From Spirochaetia bacterium (GTDB lineage Bacteria; Spirochaetota; Spirochaetia; Treponematales; Breznakiellaceae): DNA of 64,000 bases. Numbering within the stretch: position 1 is the first letter of the stretch; every line of letters begins with the position of its first letter. A program made the position numbers and the translations under genes. The notes below the pieces were generated by a model that saw only the letters and a program-made list of their open reading frames with translations, made no database searches and had not been told where the DNA came from. This document shows, in pieces, positions 8,702 to 17,181 of this stretch. The stretch lies in assembly GCA_025997595.1 (NCBI GenBank), contig BNUU01000001.1, forward strand, positions 310,001-374,000, written 5' to 3'.

Positions 8702-8965
8702 ATGACGGAAGAATTTTGGACAGAAAAACAAAAAGATGATATAAATTTCTTTCACAATAACCTCCGGGATTTTTTGTCTAATCCTTTATATAAATTGAAA
8801 TATATGGTTATAAGCAACAAACAGATTGCCGGGGTCTTTGATTCATTTGATGCCGCACTGATTGATGCGGTATCGAAATTTTCGCCTGGGGAATATATTA
8901 TTCAACAGGTTATTTCAAATGATGAAACAGTTAATTTTCTTTTTCCTGCAATAGCTTTTGTATGA
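8702..8965 (+). CDS. Small protein of unknown function, partner of a retropepsin-like protease (possibly DUF5678-like)
   Basis: An 87-residue soluble protein with no signal peptide. The middle, KYMVISNKQIAGVFDSFDAALIDAV, looks like the short domain (DUF5678 in my memory) often found beside retropepsin-like genes: a beta hairpin, then a helix that begins with a Phe-Asp-x-Ala pattern. I cannot verify this without a profile search. It has its own promoter and ribosome site, and the protease gene follows nine bases later, so the two form one unit. Low GC compared with neighbours on both sides suggests recent arrival. Confidence 0.6.
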   Translation: MTEEFWTEKQKDDINFFHNNLRDFLSNPLYKLKYMVISNKQIAGVFDSFDAALIDAVSKFSPGEYIIQQVISNDETVNFLFPAIAFV

Positions 8966-8974
8966 AGGTATTGT

Positions 8975-9499
8975 ATGGGTTCATTACGCCATCATAATTT
9001 TGGTTTTAACATAAACCCACCGTTACCTCAAGGCACACAAGTTTCTATAAATATGTCTTATGTTCCTCTGTTGATATCCGGGTTGAATGTCCCTGTTGAA
9101 ATATCAACGGCAACAGCGTTTAGGACAACACCAAATCCGCCGCCATTATCTTCAATTGTAGTGATGGCTCATTTTGATACCGGGGCAAGTGTTACGTCAA
9201 TTGATATCACTTTGGCTAAACATCTCAAACTGATACCTATGGGGCAATCCAGGAGTAATACGGCATCCGGTCCTCTGTTGTCACCCAATTTCGCTGTGGA
9301 TATAAGTTTCCCCAGCACTGATTTATCACCATTCAGGAACCTGCAAATCAGTTCATGTAACTTGAATTTTAACCTCACCAACGCTATTGCAAACCCAAAT
9401 GTTCCGCAAAACTTTGGCATCTTATTGGGAAGAGACATAATGTCAAAATGGAATATCATTTGGAATGGACCGACATCTACTGTTTTTATTTCAGATTAA
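8975..9499 (+). CDS. Retropepsin-like aspartic protease
   Basis: A 174-residue single-domain aspartic protease of the retroviral type, expected to work as a homodimer. The catalytic motif is HFDTGAS with Asp 68, followed by SIDITLAKHLKLIPMG. The second conserved block is GILLGRDIMSKWNI, matching the hydrophobic-hydrophobic-Gly-Arg-Asp segment of the fold. There is no signal peptide, so it probably acts in the cytoplasm, perhaps on its small partner encoded just upstream. Composition is AT-rich. The stop codon overlaps the 3' end of the convergent HAD gene by nine bases, with no terminator visible between them. Confidence 0.78.
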   Translation: MGSLRHHNFGFNINPPLPQGTQVSINMSYVPLLISGLNVPVEISTATAFRTTPNPPPLSSIVVMAHFDTGASVTSIDITLAKHLKLIPMGQSRSNTASGPLLSPNFAVDISFPSTDLSPFRNLQISSCNLNFNLTNAIANPNVPQNFGILLGRDIMSKWNIIWNGPTSTVFISD

Positions 9500-10180
9500 T
9501 GTAGGGTTGCCCGTAATGGCGCTGTACGCTCGGCAAAAATCTTCCCATCTTATGGCGGGGGAGGCTTGCTTTTTTCCTGTTTTGATCCTGATATACCCCA
9601 TACCCGCAGCGGCGGCGCCCGCGCCATCGGTGTCGTCCCGGTCTCCGACGACCAGAATTTCCCCGGGGGTAATACCCATATCCTCTGCGATAGAGAGAAA
9701 GGGCCGGGCTGCGGGTTTTTGGGCGCCGAAGATATCGGGGCCGTAGATTCGACTGTCTTCTACGTTGAGGCCCAATGCCCGCAGACGAGCGGCGGCCAGG
9801 GGATAATCGGAATAGATGGTAAACTTGATGCCCTTGCGGGTAAGCGTTTCCAGTAACTCAATACATCCCGGCCGGGGCCGATAGCGTTCTTTCAGGATCC
9901 GGCACATCCGGGACATAAAAGCGTCAAAGTACCACTTACGGACAAAACTTTCGCTTTTGCGGACCGCACGGGACATTAAAGAGAAAAATTCCCGGTAATA
10001 GGTTTCCGCATCTCCGTAATCGGCGCCGATCAGGGATTTCCGCGCCCTGCGATCCGCCAAAAGGAGGCATACGTCCAGGGGCCGGGCAAAAAATACCCGC
10101 CGGTGGATACGCCGGGAATCGTACAGGGTGCCGTCAACATCGAAGATAAAGCCCCGTACTCCGGTAAGCAGATTTACCAA
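9491..10180 (-). CDS. HAD-family hydrolase (phosphatase, YjjG/PGP type)
   Basis: A cytoplasmic phosphatase-type enzyme of about 229 residues. HAD motif I is FIFDVDGTLYDS with the nucleophile Asp, motif II is the TIYSDY segment, the motif III Lys lies in FGAQKPAARP, and motif IV is VVGDRDDTD. A helical cap lies between motifs I and II. I chose TTG at 10180, which has GAGGA ten bases ahead; longer frames run into the upstream GH3 gene and add no family-like sequence. It is the last gene of the GH3 operon. The substrate is not predictable; a phosphoglycolate-like or nucleotide substrate would be usual. Confidence 0.78.
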   Translation of the reverse strand: MVNLLTGVRGFIFDVDGTLYDSRRIHRRVFFARPLDVCLLLADRRARKSLIGADYGDAETYYREFFSLMSRAVRKSESFVRKWYFDAFMSRMCRILKERYRPRPGCIELLETLTRKGIKFTIYSDYPLAAARLRALGLNVEDSRIYGPDIFGAQKPAARPFLSIAEDMGITPGEILVVGDRDDTDGAGAAAAGMGYIRIKTGKKQASPAIRWEDFCRAYSAITGNPTLI

Positions 10181-10206
10181 AGCCGGGGCATCCTCATTAA
10201 ATAATG

Positions 10207-11907
10207 TTACCGTACCAGTTCCTTGAACATGGCGTGCCGTTTCTCGTCCTGCATCAAAAGATTCACCTTGAACTGGCCGTCCCGGTAGCCCTTGTCGATG
10301 CAATTGGCCTTGAACCGTTCAAAGGACTCGGGCCCCAGCAGGGCGGTTTCCGGCGCCTTAAGGCGGTCGGAAACCCGCTTTTCCCTGTATTCGCTGTTAT
10401 AATTTTGCAGGCATTGGTCAAGACAGGCGGTAAACTCTTCGGCTTCCTTTACCGAGATATTCTGATCCGCAAATTCATAATAGAATTTGTAATTTGACTT
10501 CTGGACATCCGCAAATCCCATAAAGAAGGGGGCTATTTTGCCGGTTTTCTTCTCTACCTCGTGGACCGCCTCGATAAACTGCCGTTCATGGAGCTTTTCC
10601 CCCGTCAGGCTGATGGTCCCGTTTGCCTTCTGGATGAAGGTGACGGTGGGGAATTCGTTGTAATGGCCGGTCACTTCCAGGATATCGTTCATATTGTACC
10701 GGTAGAGCCCCGCGGAGGTGGTGATCAGCATGGTGTACCGCTGCCCCTCTTCGACCTCGTGCATCTGGTAGATCCGGGGATTTGGGCTGTCAAGTTCCGA
10801 TTCGTGGATAAATTCAAAAAACTGAAGATGGCCGAACAGGACCGTATCCGGGGAATTTGCCTTCAGCGCCAGGCCGGCTTTACATTCCGAGGCCAAATAG
10901 CCGAATTCGTGGAAGACACACTCCGGCGGGAAGGAATCCCGGATCTTGTCGAAGTACACCTTGGTGTTGCCGCAAAACCAGACCATGACCTCAACCATCC
11001 GGGGCCAGTAATGTTTGGGCAGCACGTTGCCGTACCGGGCTTTTAGTTTGCGCAGTTCCTCCGCACGCCTGGGATTCGGTTTGAGCTTCGCCTCCAGGGC
11101 GGCGCGGATTTCCGCAGGATACTCAAAGCGGTGGGTCAGGGTACCATGTTCGATGTCGTTCACGTATTCGTCGTAGAACTCATTGGCATTGGTCTGCATT
11201 TCCACCAGGGTGCTGGGATTGGCGGTGATGATGAGGTGGGCGTCCCGCTCAATACCCATACGCATGATGGCGTAATACCGGGCCTTGTAATCGGCAATAT
11301 GAAATACATCCGCCGGGGCAGTATGGAGGACCTTCATGAACTCCGGAATATCCCGCTGACTCACCCCGGAAAGGGAGCCGTAGAGGGTACCATCCGGGGC
11401 GGCGCCTTCTACGGCCTTACCCACAATGGAGAGGGTGGGACCGTAAAACACCGTGGGCTTGTTCCGAATCAGGACATAAAACCCGATCTGGTTCATCTTT
11501 TTATAGGCATCATGATAGTACTGCTCGGAAACGGGTATCCACTTGGGTTCATTGGTGGTCCCGCTGGTGGTGGCGTAGAGCTTCGGCTTGCCGGGGAACA
11601 AAACATCCGTTTCACCTGACTTGTGGCGCTCCACATAGGGCTTGAGGGCATTATAATCGTTTACGGGAACATTTTCATCGTATAACCGGAACAATTCTTC
11701 CGGGGTAAGGGCCGCCAGGATATCCTCAAAGTGATGCTCCTTGCCGTAAACCGTGTCCTTCGATTGGGTCAGTACCTGCCTGAGGGCTTTCGCCTGGGTT
11801 TCTTTGCCATGCTGAGAGGCCTTGGTCATTTCAGCCAGCCCTTTTTTCCCGATGATGGTGAGCGCCAGCCGGATAAGCCACCATCCCTTTAACCTTGGTT
11901 CCTTCAT
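10207..11907 (-). CDS. GH3-family acyl-adenylating enzyme, copy 2
   Basis: GH3 proteins, first known from plants, use ATP to adenylate a carboxylic acid and usually join it to an amino acid. The 566-residue product has the nucleotide-binding motif YATTSGTTNEPKWIP (about 110-125), the mid-block YRYNMNDI and the hinge SLTGEKLHERQF near the C-terminal domain. It is a tandem paralog of the gene just upstream, same length and highly similar along its whole length, separated by 14 bases. Bacterial members lack an assigned reaction. The HAD gene follows 26 bases downstream, perhaps acting on the same pathway. Confidence 0.88.
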   Translation of the reverse strand: MKEPRLKGWWLIRLALTIIGKKGLAEMTKASQHGKETQAKALRQVLTQSKDTVYGKEHHFEDILAALTPEELFRLYDENVPVNDYNALKPYVERHKSGETDVLFPGKPKLYATTSGTTNEPKWIPVSEQYYHDAYKKMNQIGFYVLIRNKPTVFYGPTLSIVGKAVEGAAPDGTLYGSLSGVSQRDIPEFMKVLHTAPADVFHIADYKARYYAIMRMGIERDAHLIITANPSTLVEMQTNANEFYDEYVNDIEHGTLTHRFEYPAEIRAALEAKLKPNPRRAEELRKLKARYGNVLPKHYWPRMVEVMVWFCGNTKVYFDKIRDSFPPECVFHEFGYLASECKAGLALKANSPDTVLFGHLQFFEFIHESELDSPNPRIYQMHEVEEGQRYTMLITTSAGLYRYNMNDILEVTGHYNEFPTVTFIQKANGTISLTGEKLHERQFIEAVHEVEKKTGKIAPFFMGFADVQKSNYKFYYEFADQNISVKEAEEFTACLDQCLQNYNSEYREKRVSDRLKAPETALLGPESFERFKANCIDKGYRDGQFKVNLLMQDEKRHAMFKELVR

Positions 11908-11921
11908 AGTTTTTTCCTCAT

Positions 11922-13622
11922 TTACCGAACCAGTTCTTTAAACAGGGCATGGCGTTTTTCATCCTGCATCAGAAGGTTTACCTTGAACTGGCCGTCCCGG
12001 TAGCCCTTGTCAATACAGGTTGACTTGAACTTCTCGAAGGATTCGTTCACCAGCAGCGCCGTTTCAGGGTACTTGAGACGATCCGATGAGCGTTTTGCCT
12101 CGTATTCTATGTTGTACTTTTTCAGGTATTCATCGAGGACCCGGGTGAAGTTTTCAGCCTTTTCCTGGGTGATATCGGAATTGACAAATTCGTAGTAGAA
12201 CCGGTAGATTGACCTGTTCACATCGGCAAAACCCACAAAGAAAACCACCTGGTTGCCCGTATCCCGTTCCGCCGCGTGTACCGCCTCGATAAACTGCCGT
12301 TCATGGAGTTTTTCGCCGGTAATGCTTACGGTGCCATTTACCTTCTGGATCATCTTTATAGTGGGGAATTGGTTTACAAAGCCGGTGATCTCAATCAGGT
12401 CGTTCATGTTGTACCGGTAGAGCCCGGCGGAGGTGGTCACGACTATGCAGTACCGCTGGCCTTTTTTCACCTCGTACATCTGGTAGATATGGGGATTCTC
12501 GCTTTCCAGCTCCGATTCATGGATAAATTCAAAGTATACCTTGTGGCCGAAAAGAACCGTATCCGGGGAATTGCTCCGCAGCACGATACCGGCCTTGCAT
12601 TCACTGGCAAAGTAGCCCATTTCGTGGAACACACAATTATCGGGGAAGGAATCCCTCACCTTTCCAAGGAACAGGCCCGTATTGCCGCAGAACCAGACAT
12701 TGACCACCTGCATGTTGGGCCAGTAATGCTTGGGCAGCACGTTCCCGTAGCGCACCCGTAATTGCCGCAGTTCCGCCGCCCGCTCGGGATTCGGCTTGAG
12801 CCTGGCCTCCAGGGCGGAGCGGATGTCATCGGGGATGGGGAATTTCCGGCTCAGGGTGCCGTTTTCAATATCTTCAACATAGTCATCGTAAAATTCGACG
12901 GCGTTGTTCTGCATTTCTACCAGGGTACTGGGGTTGGCGGTGATGATCAGGGTGCAGTCCTGTTCGATGCCCATCCGCATGATCGCGTAATACCGGGCCT
13001 TGTAATCGGCAATTTTGAAAACATCCGCCGGAGCGGGGTGGAGATGCTCCATAAAGCCGGGAATATCCCGCTGGGAGATCCCCGAAATGGAGCCGTATAC
13101 GGTCCCGTCCGGGGCGGCCCCTTCTATGGCCTTGCCCACGATGGAAAGGGTCTTGCCGTAAAACACCTTGGGCCTGTTGGCAATCATGGTATAAAACCAG
13201 AGCTGGTTCATCACCTTGTACACTTCCTGATAGTACTGCTCGGTGATGGGTATCCATTTGGGTTCCTTGGTGGTACCACTGGTGGTGGCGTACATTTTCG
13301 GCTTGCCGGGGAAGAGGATGTTCGCCTCCCCCTGCTTGTGCCGTTCCACATAGGGCCTGATGTCTTCGTAATCATTGATGGGAACTTCTTTCCGGTACCG
13401 TTCAAACAGGTCCTGGGCGCTTTTAGCCTCAAGGATCGCGTCAAAATGATGTTCCTTACCATACACCGTATCTTTGGCAATGCTGAGGAAACTTCGCAGG
13501 GTCTGTTCCTGGGCCTTTATGGCATTTTGTGAGGACCTCATAAGTTCCCCGATGCCTTTCTTGCCGATGATGGTCAATGCCAGGCGGATTAACCACCAGT
13601 TTTTAACCTTTTTTATGGCCAT
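11922..13622 (-). CDS. GH3-family acyl-adenylating enzyme, copy 1
   Basis: First of two tandem GH3 genes. The 566-residue protein carries YATTSGTTKEPKWIP (adenylate motif), YRYNMNDLIE and SITGEKLHERQF. AAGGAG stands six bases ahead of the ATG at 13622, and a promoter lies just beyond. Both copies share the basic N-terminus NWWLIRLALTIIGKKG, which is hydrophobic and could touch the membrane. Divergence from copy 2 is spread over the protein, including the putative acyl pocket, so the pair may have different substrates. I cannot tell whether the acceptor is an amino acid, CoA or something else. Confidence 0.88.
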   Translation of the reverse strand: MAIKKVKNWWLIRLALTIIGKKGIGELMRSSQNAIKAQEQTLRSFLSIAKDTVYGKEHHFDAILEAKSAQDLFERYRKEVPINDYEDIRPYVERHKQGEANILFPGKPKMYATTSGTTKEPKWIPITEQYYQEVYKVMNQLWFYTMIANRPKVFYGKTLSIVGKAIEGAAPDGTVYGSISGISQRDIPGFMEHLHPAPADVFKIADYKARYYAIMRMGIEQDCTLIITANPSTLVEMQNNAVEFYDDYVEDIENGTLSRKFPIPDDIRSALEARLKPNPERAAELRQLRVRYGNVLPKHYWPNMQVVNVWFCGNTGLFLGKVRDSFPDNCVFHEMGYFASECKAGIVLRSNSPDTVLFGHKVYFEFIHESELESENPHIYQMYEVKKGQRYCIVVTTSAGLYRYNMNDLIEITGFVNQFPTIKMIQKVNGTVSITGEKLHERQFIEAVHAAERDTGNQVVFFVGFADVNRSIYRFYYEFVNSDITQEKAENFTRVLDEYLKKYNIEYEAKRSSDRLKYPETALLVNESFEKFKSTCIDKGYRDGQFKVNLLMQDEKRHALFKELVR

Positions 13623-13652
13623 ATATTTCTCCTTTAGTGTATCAACATACCC

Positions 13653-13680
13653 ATTATCACAAAATAATGAAAGATGTCAA
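13653..13680 (-). promoter_or_regulatory. Promoter of the GH3 operon
   Basis: On the minus strand TTGACA (13675-13680), 16 bp spacer and GATAAT (13653-13658) lie about 30 bp before the first GH3 start, which has its own AAGGAG. Confidence 0.65.
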
Positions 13681-13746
13681 TTACTCATTAGTGTCTCCTT
13701 CGCGCAAGCGTTCTTGGCCGCCGCACTATTTAAACGAAGTTTCGCG

Positions 13747-13773
13747 TAAAACTCATTATTTTTTATCCGATAC
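13747..13773 (+). promoter_or_regulatory. Candidate sigma28 (FliA) flagellar promoter
   Basis: TAAA at 13747-13750, 15 bp spacer, TCCGATAC at 13766-13773. The flagellar sigma28 consensus is TAAA-N15-GCCGATAA, so the second box matches 6 of 8 with the CCGATA core intact. The start codon at 13783 is only nine bases further on, giving a nearly leaderless transcript. No good sigma70 pair fits the same place. A match of this size can occur by chance. Confidence 0.4.
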
Positions 13774-13782
13774 TTAAAGAGT

Positions 13783-15381
13783 ATGAATTCCCTTGCAGTA
13801 TTATACGGAGGCCGCCTTTTTCCCGCCGCCTTCGAAAAAGTTTTTGACGGGAAAAGCGCTTTGGAACTGGCCGTGGAACGGGTCAGGCTTTTCCCCGGTA
13901 CGGGTAAGGTGGTCTTTTTGGGCACAGAAGGAATGGTCCCTTCCGGGCTTCCCGGCGATGTGACCGTGGTGTCACAGCCCGCCTGGACCCGGAAGAAGCT
14001 CCTGGAAACCCTGTCCGCCCTGGGCGCGGGCTTCGACCTTACCTTTTTTGCCTGGGCGGACTGCCCCTTCCTTGACCCGGTCCTCGCCGCCGCCATTGCG
14101 GAACGGCATCTGAAATACGCCGCAGAGTACTCCTATGCCGACGGCTGGCCCTACGGTTTTGCCCCGGAGATCCTCTCCCCGGGCACCGCCGGGATCCTTG
14201 CCAAAATCGCCGGGGAAGATGAGAGCCCGGTGGAACGGGACAGCCTTTTTGCGGTATTACAGAAGGATATCAACGCCTTCGACATCGAAACTGAAATTTC
14301 TTGCCTAGACCTCCGCAGCCACCGCTTAAGCCTCAGCGCCGATTCCGGGCGGAACCTCCTGCTTTTGACCCGCTTCGCCCAGGCTGCCGCAGGGGGCGGC
14401 GCCGGGGACACAGGCACGGCTTCACCCATTCCGGCGGCGGCGGATGCCGCGGGCATTATCGCCTCCAAACCGGAAATTTTGCGGACCCTGCCCAATTTTT
14501 ACCCCATCCAGGTATCAGGGGCCTGTCCCCAATCCTGCGCCATCTGTCCTTATCCGCAATTTGTCGGCGATGGCCCCGGCGGCTTTATGGACCCCCATCA
14601 ATTTGAATCCCTTTTGGAGAAAATTATCGCCTTTTCAGGGGATGCGGTGATCGATTTGTCCCTTTGGGGGGAAATCAGCCTTCATCCCCGGCGGCTGGAA
14701 CTGGTCAGGCTGGTCCTGGAAAGGCCGGAACTGTCACTTATCATCGAAACCTCCGGGGTGGGCTGGAAAAACGGGGACCTTGAGGCCATCGCGGGCTTTG
14801 CCGCCGCCGCCGGGGCGGCCAATCGCCAGAGCCCCCTGCCGCCCCTGTCCTGGATCGTCTCCCTTGACACCGCCGATCCCCAGCGTTACCGGGAAATCCG
14901 GGGGCCGGGCTTTGCGGAGGCGGTGGACTGTGCGAAAAAACTCCTTGCCCTCTTCCCCAAAGACGCCTATGTGCAGGCGGTGCGGACTGCGGGGGCGGAG
15001 GATGATATCGAAAAATTTTACCGGTCCTGGAAGGAGGCGGCTCCCCATGGGGCGGCCAATATCATCATCCAGAAATACGATGACTTCTGCGGGGCCCTGC
15101 CCAGGAAGCAGGCTTCCGACCTTTCCCCGGTACAGCGCCAGCCCTGCTGGCACCTCATGCGGGATTTGCCGGTTCTGCTCAACGGTACGGTTCCCCTCTG
15201 TCGGGAAGATCTGTCCGTTGGACGCCGGATTCTGGGGAATGCCTTCGGCGATTCACTGGAAACCATCTGGGAGCGGGGGGCGAAATTTTATGAAGAACAG
15301 TGTATGAAGGCCGGCGCAGGGGGCCCGAAATATTCAGATTCCTGTGCGGGGTGTGATGAATACTATACCTACAACTTTTAA
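13783..15381 (+). CDS. Spiro-SPASM type radical SAM protein with nucleotidyltransferase-like N-terminus
   Basis: The 532-residue protein has three parts. Residues about 1-190 (LAVLYGGRLFPAAFEKVFDGKSALELAVERV) resemble a sugar-phosphate nucleotidyltransferase, but the nucleotide loop is degenerate. Residues about 235-430 form a radical SAM domain with Cys248, Cys252 and Cys255 in CxxxCxxC spacing. The C-terminus has the SPASM-like cysteine set (QPCWHL, PLCRED, EEQC, DSCAGC) for a second iron-sulfur cluster. I recognise the layout as the spirochaete-restricted spiro-SPASM family. The reaction is unknown. The next gene overlaps its 3' end, and three more glycan-type genes follow with stop/start overlaps. 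Confidence 0.85.
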   Translation: MNSLAVLYGGRLFPAAFEKVFDGKSALELAVERVRLFPGTGKVVFLGTEGMVPSGLPGDVTVVSQPAWTRKKLLETLSALGAGFDLTFFAWADCPFLDPVLAAAIAERHLKYAAEYSYADGWPYGFAPEILSPGTAGILAKIAGEDESPVERDSLFAVLQKDINAFDIETEISCLDLRSHRLSLSADSGRNLLLLTRFAQAAAGGGAGDTGTASPIPAAADAAGIIASKPEILRTLPNFYPIQVSGACPQSCAICPYPQFVGDGPGGFMDPHQFESLLEKIIAFSGDAVIDLSLWGEISLHPRRLELVRLVLERPELSLIIETSGVGWKNGDLEAIAGFAAAAGAANRQSPLPPLSWIVSLDTADPQRYREIRGPGFAEAVDCAKKLLALFPKDAYVQAVRTAGAEDDIEKFYRSWKEAAPHGAANIIIQKYDDFCGALPRKQASDLSPVQRQPCWHLMRDLPVLLNGTVPLCREDLSVGRRILGNAFGDSLETIWERGAKFYEEQCMKAGAGGPKYSDSCAGCDEYYTYNF

Positions 15382-16453
15382 CGATACCCTGCCTTCCTAC
15401 ACGGCGGTAGGGGGGAATGAGCGGCTCGCCTCCACGGGATTTTCGGCGGTACTCCTCAACCGCGGGGGCCGCTATCCCCGGCGGACCCTCTTTCAGGAAC
15501 TGGAAAAAGCCGGTTTTGACTATGTTATTTCCATAGAAAGCTCCCGTGAGCGCTACGATGTGGAGGAACTTTCGGGCCGCTTCCCCTTTGTGCGGTTCAT
15601 CCTCCTTTCAGAGGATATCAGTCCCGGGGAACAGATCAACCTGGCGGTGGCGGAACTTTCCGGCCCCCTCTTTTTTGTACTCTGGAATGACCTCAGGATA
15701 CTGTCGGGCGGCGGGGCCTCCCGAATGGCGGAACGGCTCTGCCAGAGCCAGGAGGAGCTGCAAAAAACTGAGGGGAACGGCAGTGCCTTCAAGCGGCTCT
15801 GTACGGTCCCGGTGATACAGAACGCCCGGTGCGAAACCCTTCCCACCCTGATCGCCCCGGCGGTGAGCCGGAACATGGTCAAAACCCTGGTCTTTGCCCC
15901 CCTCAAGGAGGGGCTCCCCAGTCTCTACCCCTTTGACGGTGTCGGCATCTACGACCGGGACCGGTTTATCCGCCTGGGGGGCTTTGACGCTACCCTGAAA
16001 AATCACCATTGGCAGCTCATGGATTTTGGGTTCCGCTCCTGTCTTTGGGGTGAAGAAATCAGCGTTACCCAGGCGGTTAAACTTTCCTACGACGGTGAAA
16101 TTCCCGCCATGGACAACACCCCCGAAGCAAGTTACCGCCGTTTCTACCTGAAAAATCTGGCCCCGGTCTTCCGGGGGGACTATGCCCATCTGCCCCTGCG
16201 CCGTTTCCCCGGCTACTTCATCCAGTCCGGCGGGGACCCCTTCAGCGCCTGGGAAGAATTTGCCTCCGCACGCCGCTGGGTCAAAACCAACCGCTACCGC
16301 TTCCGGAACGATGCCCGGGCCGTCACCGACCTCTGGGAGGACCTCGACCCCTCCCGCGTTGAATCCGCCGATCCCCCCGGGGGTGAGGGCGAAGGCGCCC
16401 CAAAGGACGAAGGCGGCCCAAAGGACCAAGGTGTCCTTAAGGACACCCCGTGA
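15356..16453 (+). CDS. Glycosyltransferase-like protein of the spiro-SPASM cluster
   Basis: A 365-residue cytoplasmic protein with a GT2-like outline: an early beta-alpha unit (FSAVLLNRGGRYPRRTLFQEL), a DYVISIESSRERYDV strand-loop, then AELSGPLFFVLWNDL, where a GT-A fold would hold its DxD motif, and GVGIYDRDRFIRLGGFD, a typical acceptor-side element. The clear DxD is missing (WND instead), so activity is uncertain. The C-terminus is a low-complexity tail rich in GAPKDEGGPKDQG. I chose ATG 15356 (GTG 15344 is the alternative); it overlaps the radical SAM gene by 26 bases. The GTG start of the next gene overlaps its stop. Confidence 0.65.
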   Translation: MNTIPTTFNDTLPSYTAVGGNERLASTGFSAVLLNRGGRYPRRTLFQELEKAGFDYVISIESSRERYDVEELSGRFPFVRFILLSEDISPGEQINLAVAELSGPLFFVLWNDLRILSGGGASRMAERLCQSQEELQKTEGNGSAFKRLCTVPVIQNARCETLPTLIAPAVSRNMVKTLVFAPLKEGLPSLYPFDGVGIYDRDRFIRLGGFDATLKNHHWQLMDFGFRSCLWGEEISVTQAVKLSYDGEIPAMDNTPEASYRRFYLKNLAPVFRGDYAHLPLRRFPGYFIQSGGDPFSAWEEFASARRWVKTNRYRFRNDARAVTDLWEDLDPSRVESADPPGGEGEGAPKDEGGPKDQGVLKDTP

Positions 16454-17181
16454 CCGCCGTGGTACTCCAGGCCCGGCTTGATTCAAGCCGGCTCCCCGGT
16501 AAGGCCCTGCTGCCCCTGGACGGTAAGCCCCTCATTTTCCGGGTCATGGAGGCCCTGAAAACCGTAAAGGCGGACCTTCACGTCCTCGCCTCCCCGGAAG
16601 ACTGCGCCCTATCCTTTACCCCCCTGGCCGAAGAGGCGGGTTTTGTCTTTTGCTCGGGCCCCAAGGATGATGTTCTGGGCCGCTATTGCGGGGTGATCCG
16701 CCGTTTCAATATCGACCGGGTGATCCGGGCCACCGGTGACAACCCCTTTGTCTTTGCCGATGCCGCCGGCGCCCTCAACGAAGAGGCGGTCTCCCTGAAC
16801 GCCGCCTATGCCGGCTACAGCGGCCTTCCTTACGGCGCGGGGGTAGAATCGGTTGCCGCCTGGGCTCTCCTCAAGGCCGATGCCGAAGCCTCAAAATCTG
16901 CCCCTGCGGACAGGGAGGGACCCGAGCGGGAGCATGTCTGCCCCTACCTCTACAAGCATCCGGAACTTTTTCCCCTGCACCGTCCCCTGGCCCCCATCCA
17001 TTGGCAGGGGCCTTCCCTGCGGCTCACCGTGGACACCCTTGAGGATTACAAAGGGGCCGTCGCTCTCTACGCCGCCCTTTCACGTCTCACAGAGACGGGC
17101 TTTCCTATGGGTAAGCTTCCCCCGGGGGCACGGTACCAGGGGGAAACCATCATCGCCGCCTGCAAGGGAATGGGGCGGTAA
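16450..17181 (+). CDS. SpsF-like cytidylyltransferase (CMP-sugar synthetase family)
   Basis: The 243-residue protein has the hallmark N-terminus of the SpsF/NeuA/KdsB group, AVVLQARLDSSRLPGKALLPL, followed by DGKPLIFRV, and later RATGDNPFVFAD, a metal and nucleotide-sugar site. It should activate a sugar acid or sugar phosphate with CTP. The start is GTG in a GTGA overlap with the previous stop. The end touches the PseG-like gene at TAATG. With the upstream degenerate nucleotidyltransferase head, the cluster holds two proteins of this fold. SpsF itself is known from spore coat polysaccharide clusters; in spirochaetes the sugar is unknown. Confidence 0.85.
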   Translation: MTAVVLQARLDSSRLPGKALLPLDGKPLIFRVMEALKTVKADLHVLASPEDCALSFTPLAEEAGFVFCSGPKDDVLGRYCGVIRRFNIDRVIRATGDNPFVFADAAGALNEEAVSLNAAYAGYSGLPYGAGVESVAAWALLKADAEASKSAPADREGPEREHVCPYLYKHPELFPLHRPLAPIHWQGPSLRLTVDTLEDYKGAVALYAALSRLTETGFPMGKLPPGARYQGETIIAACKGMGR

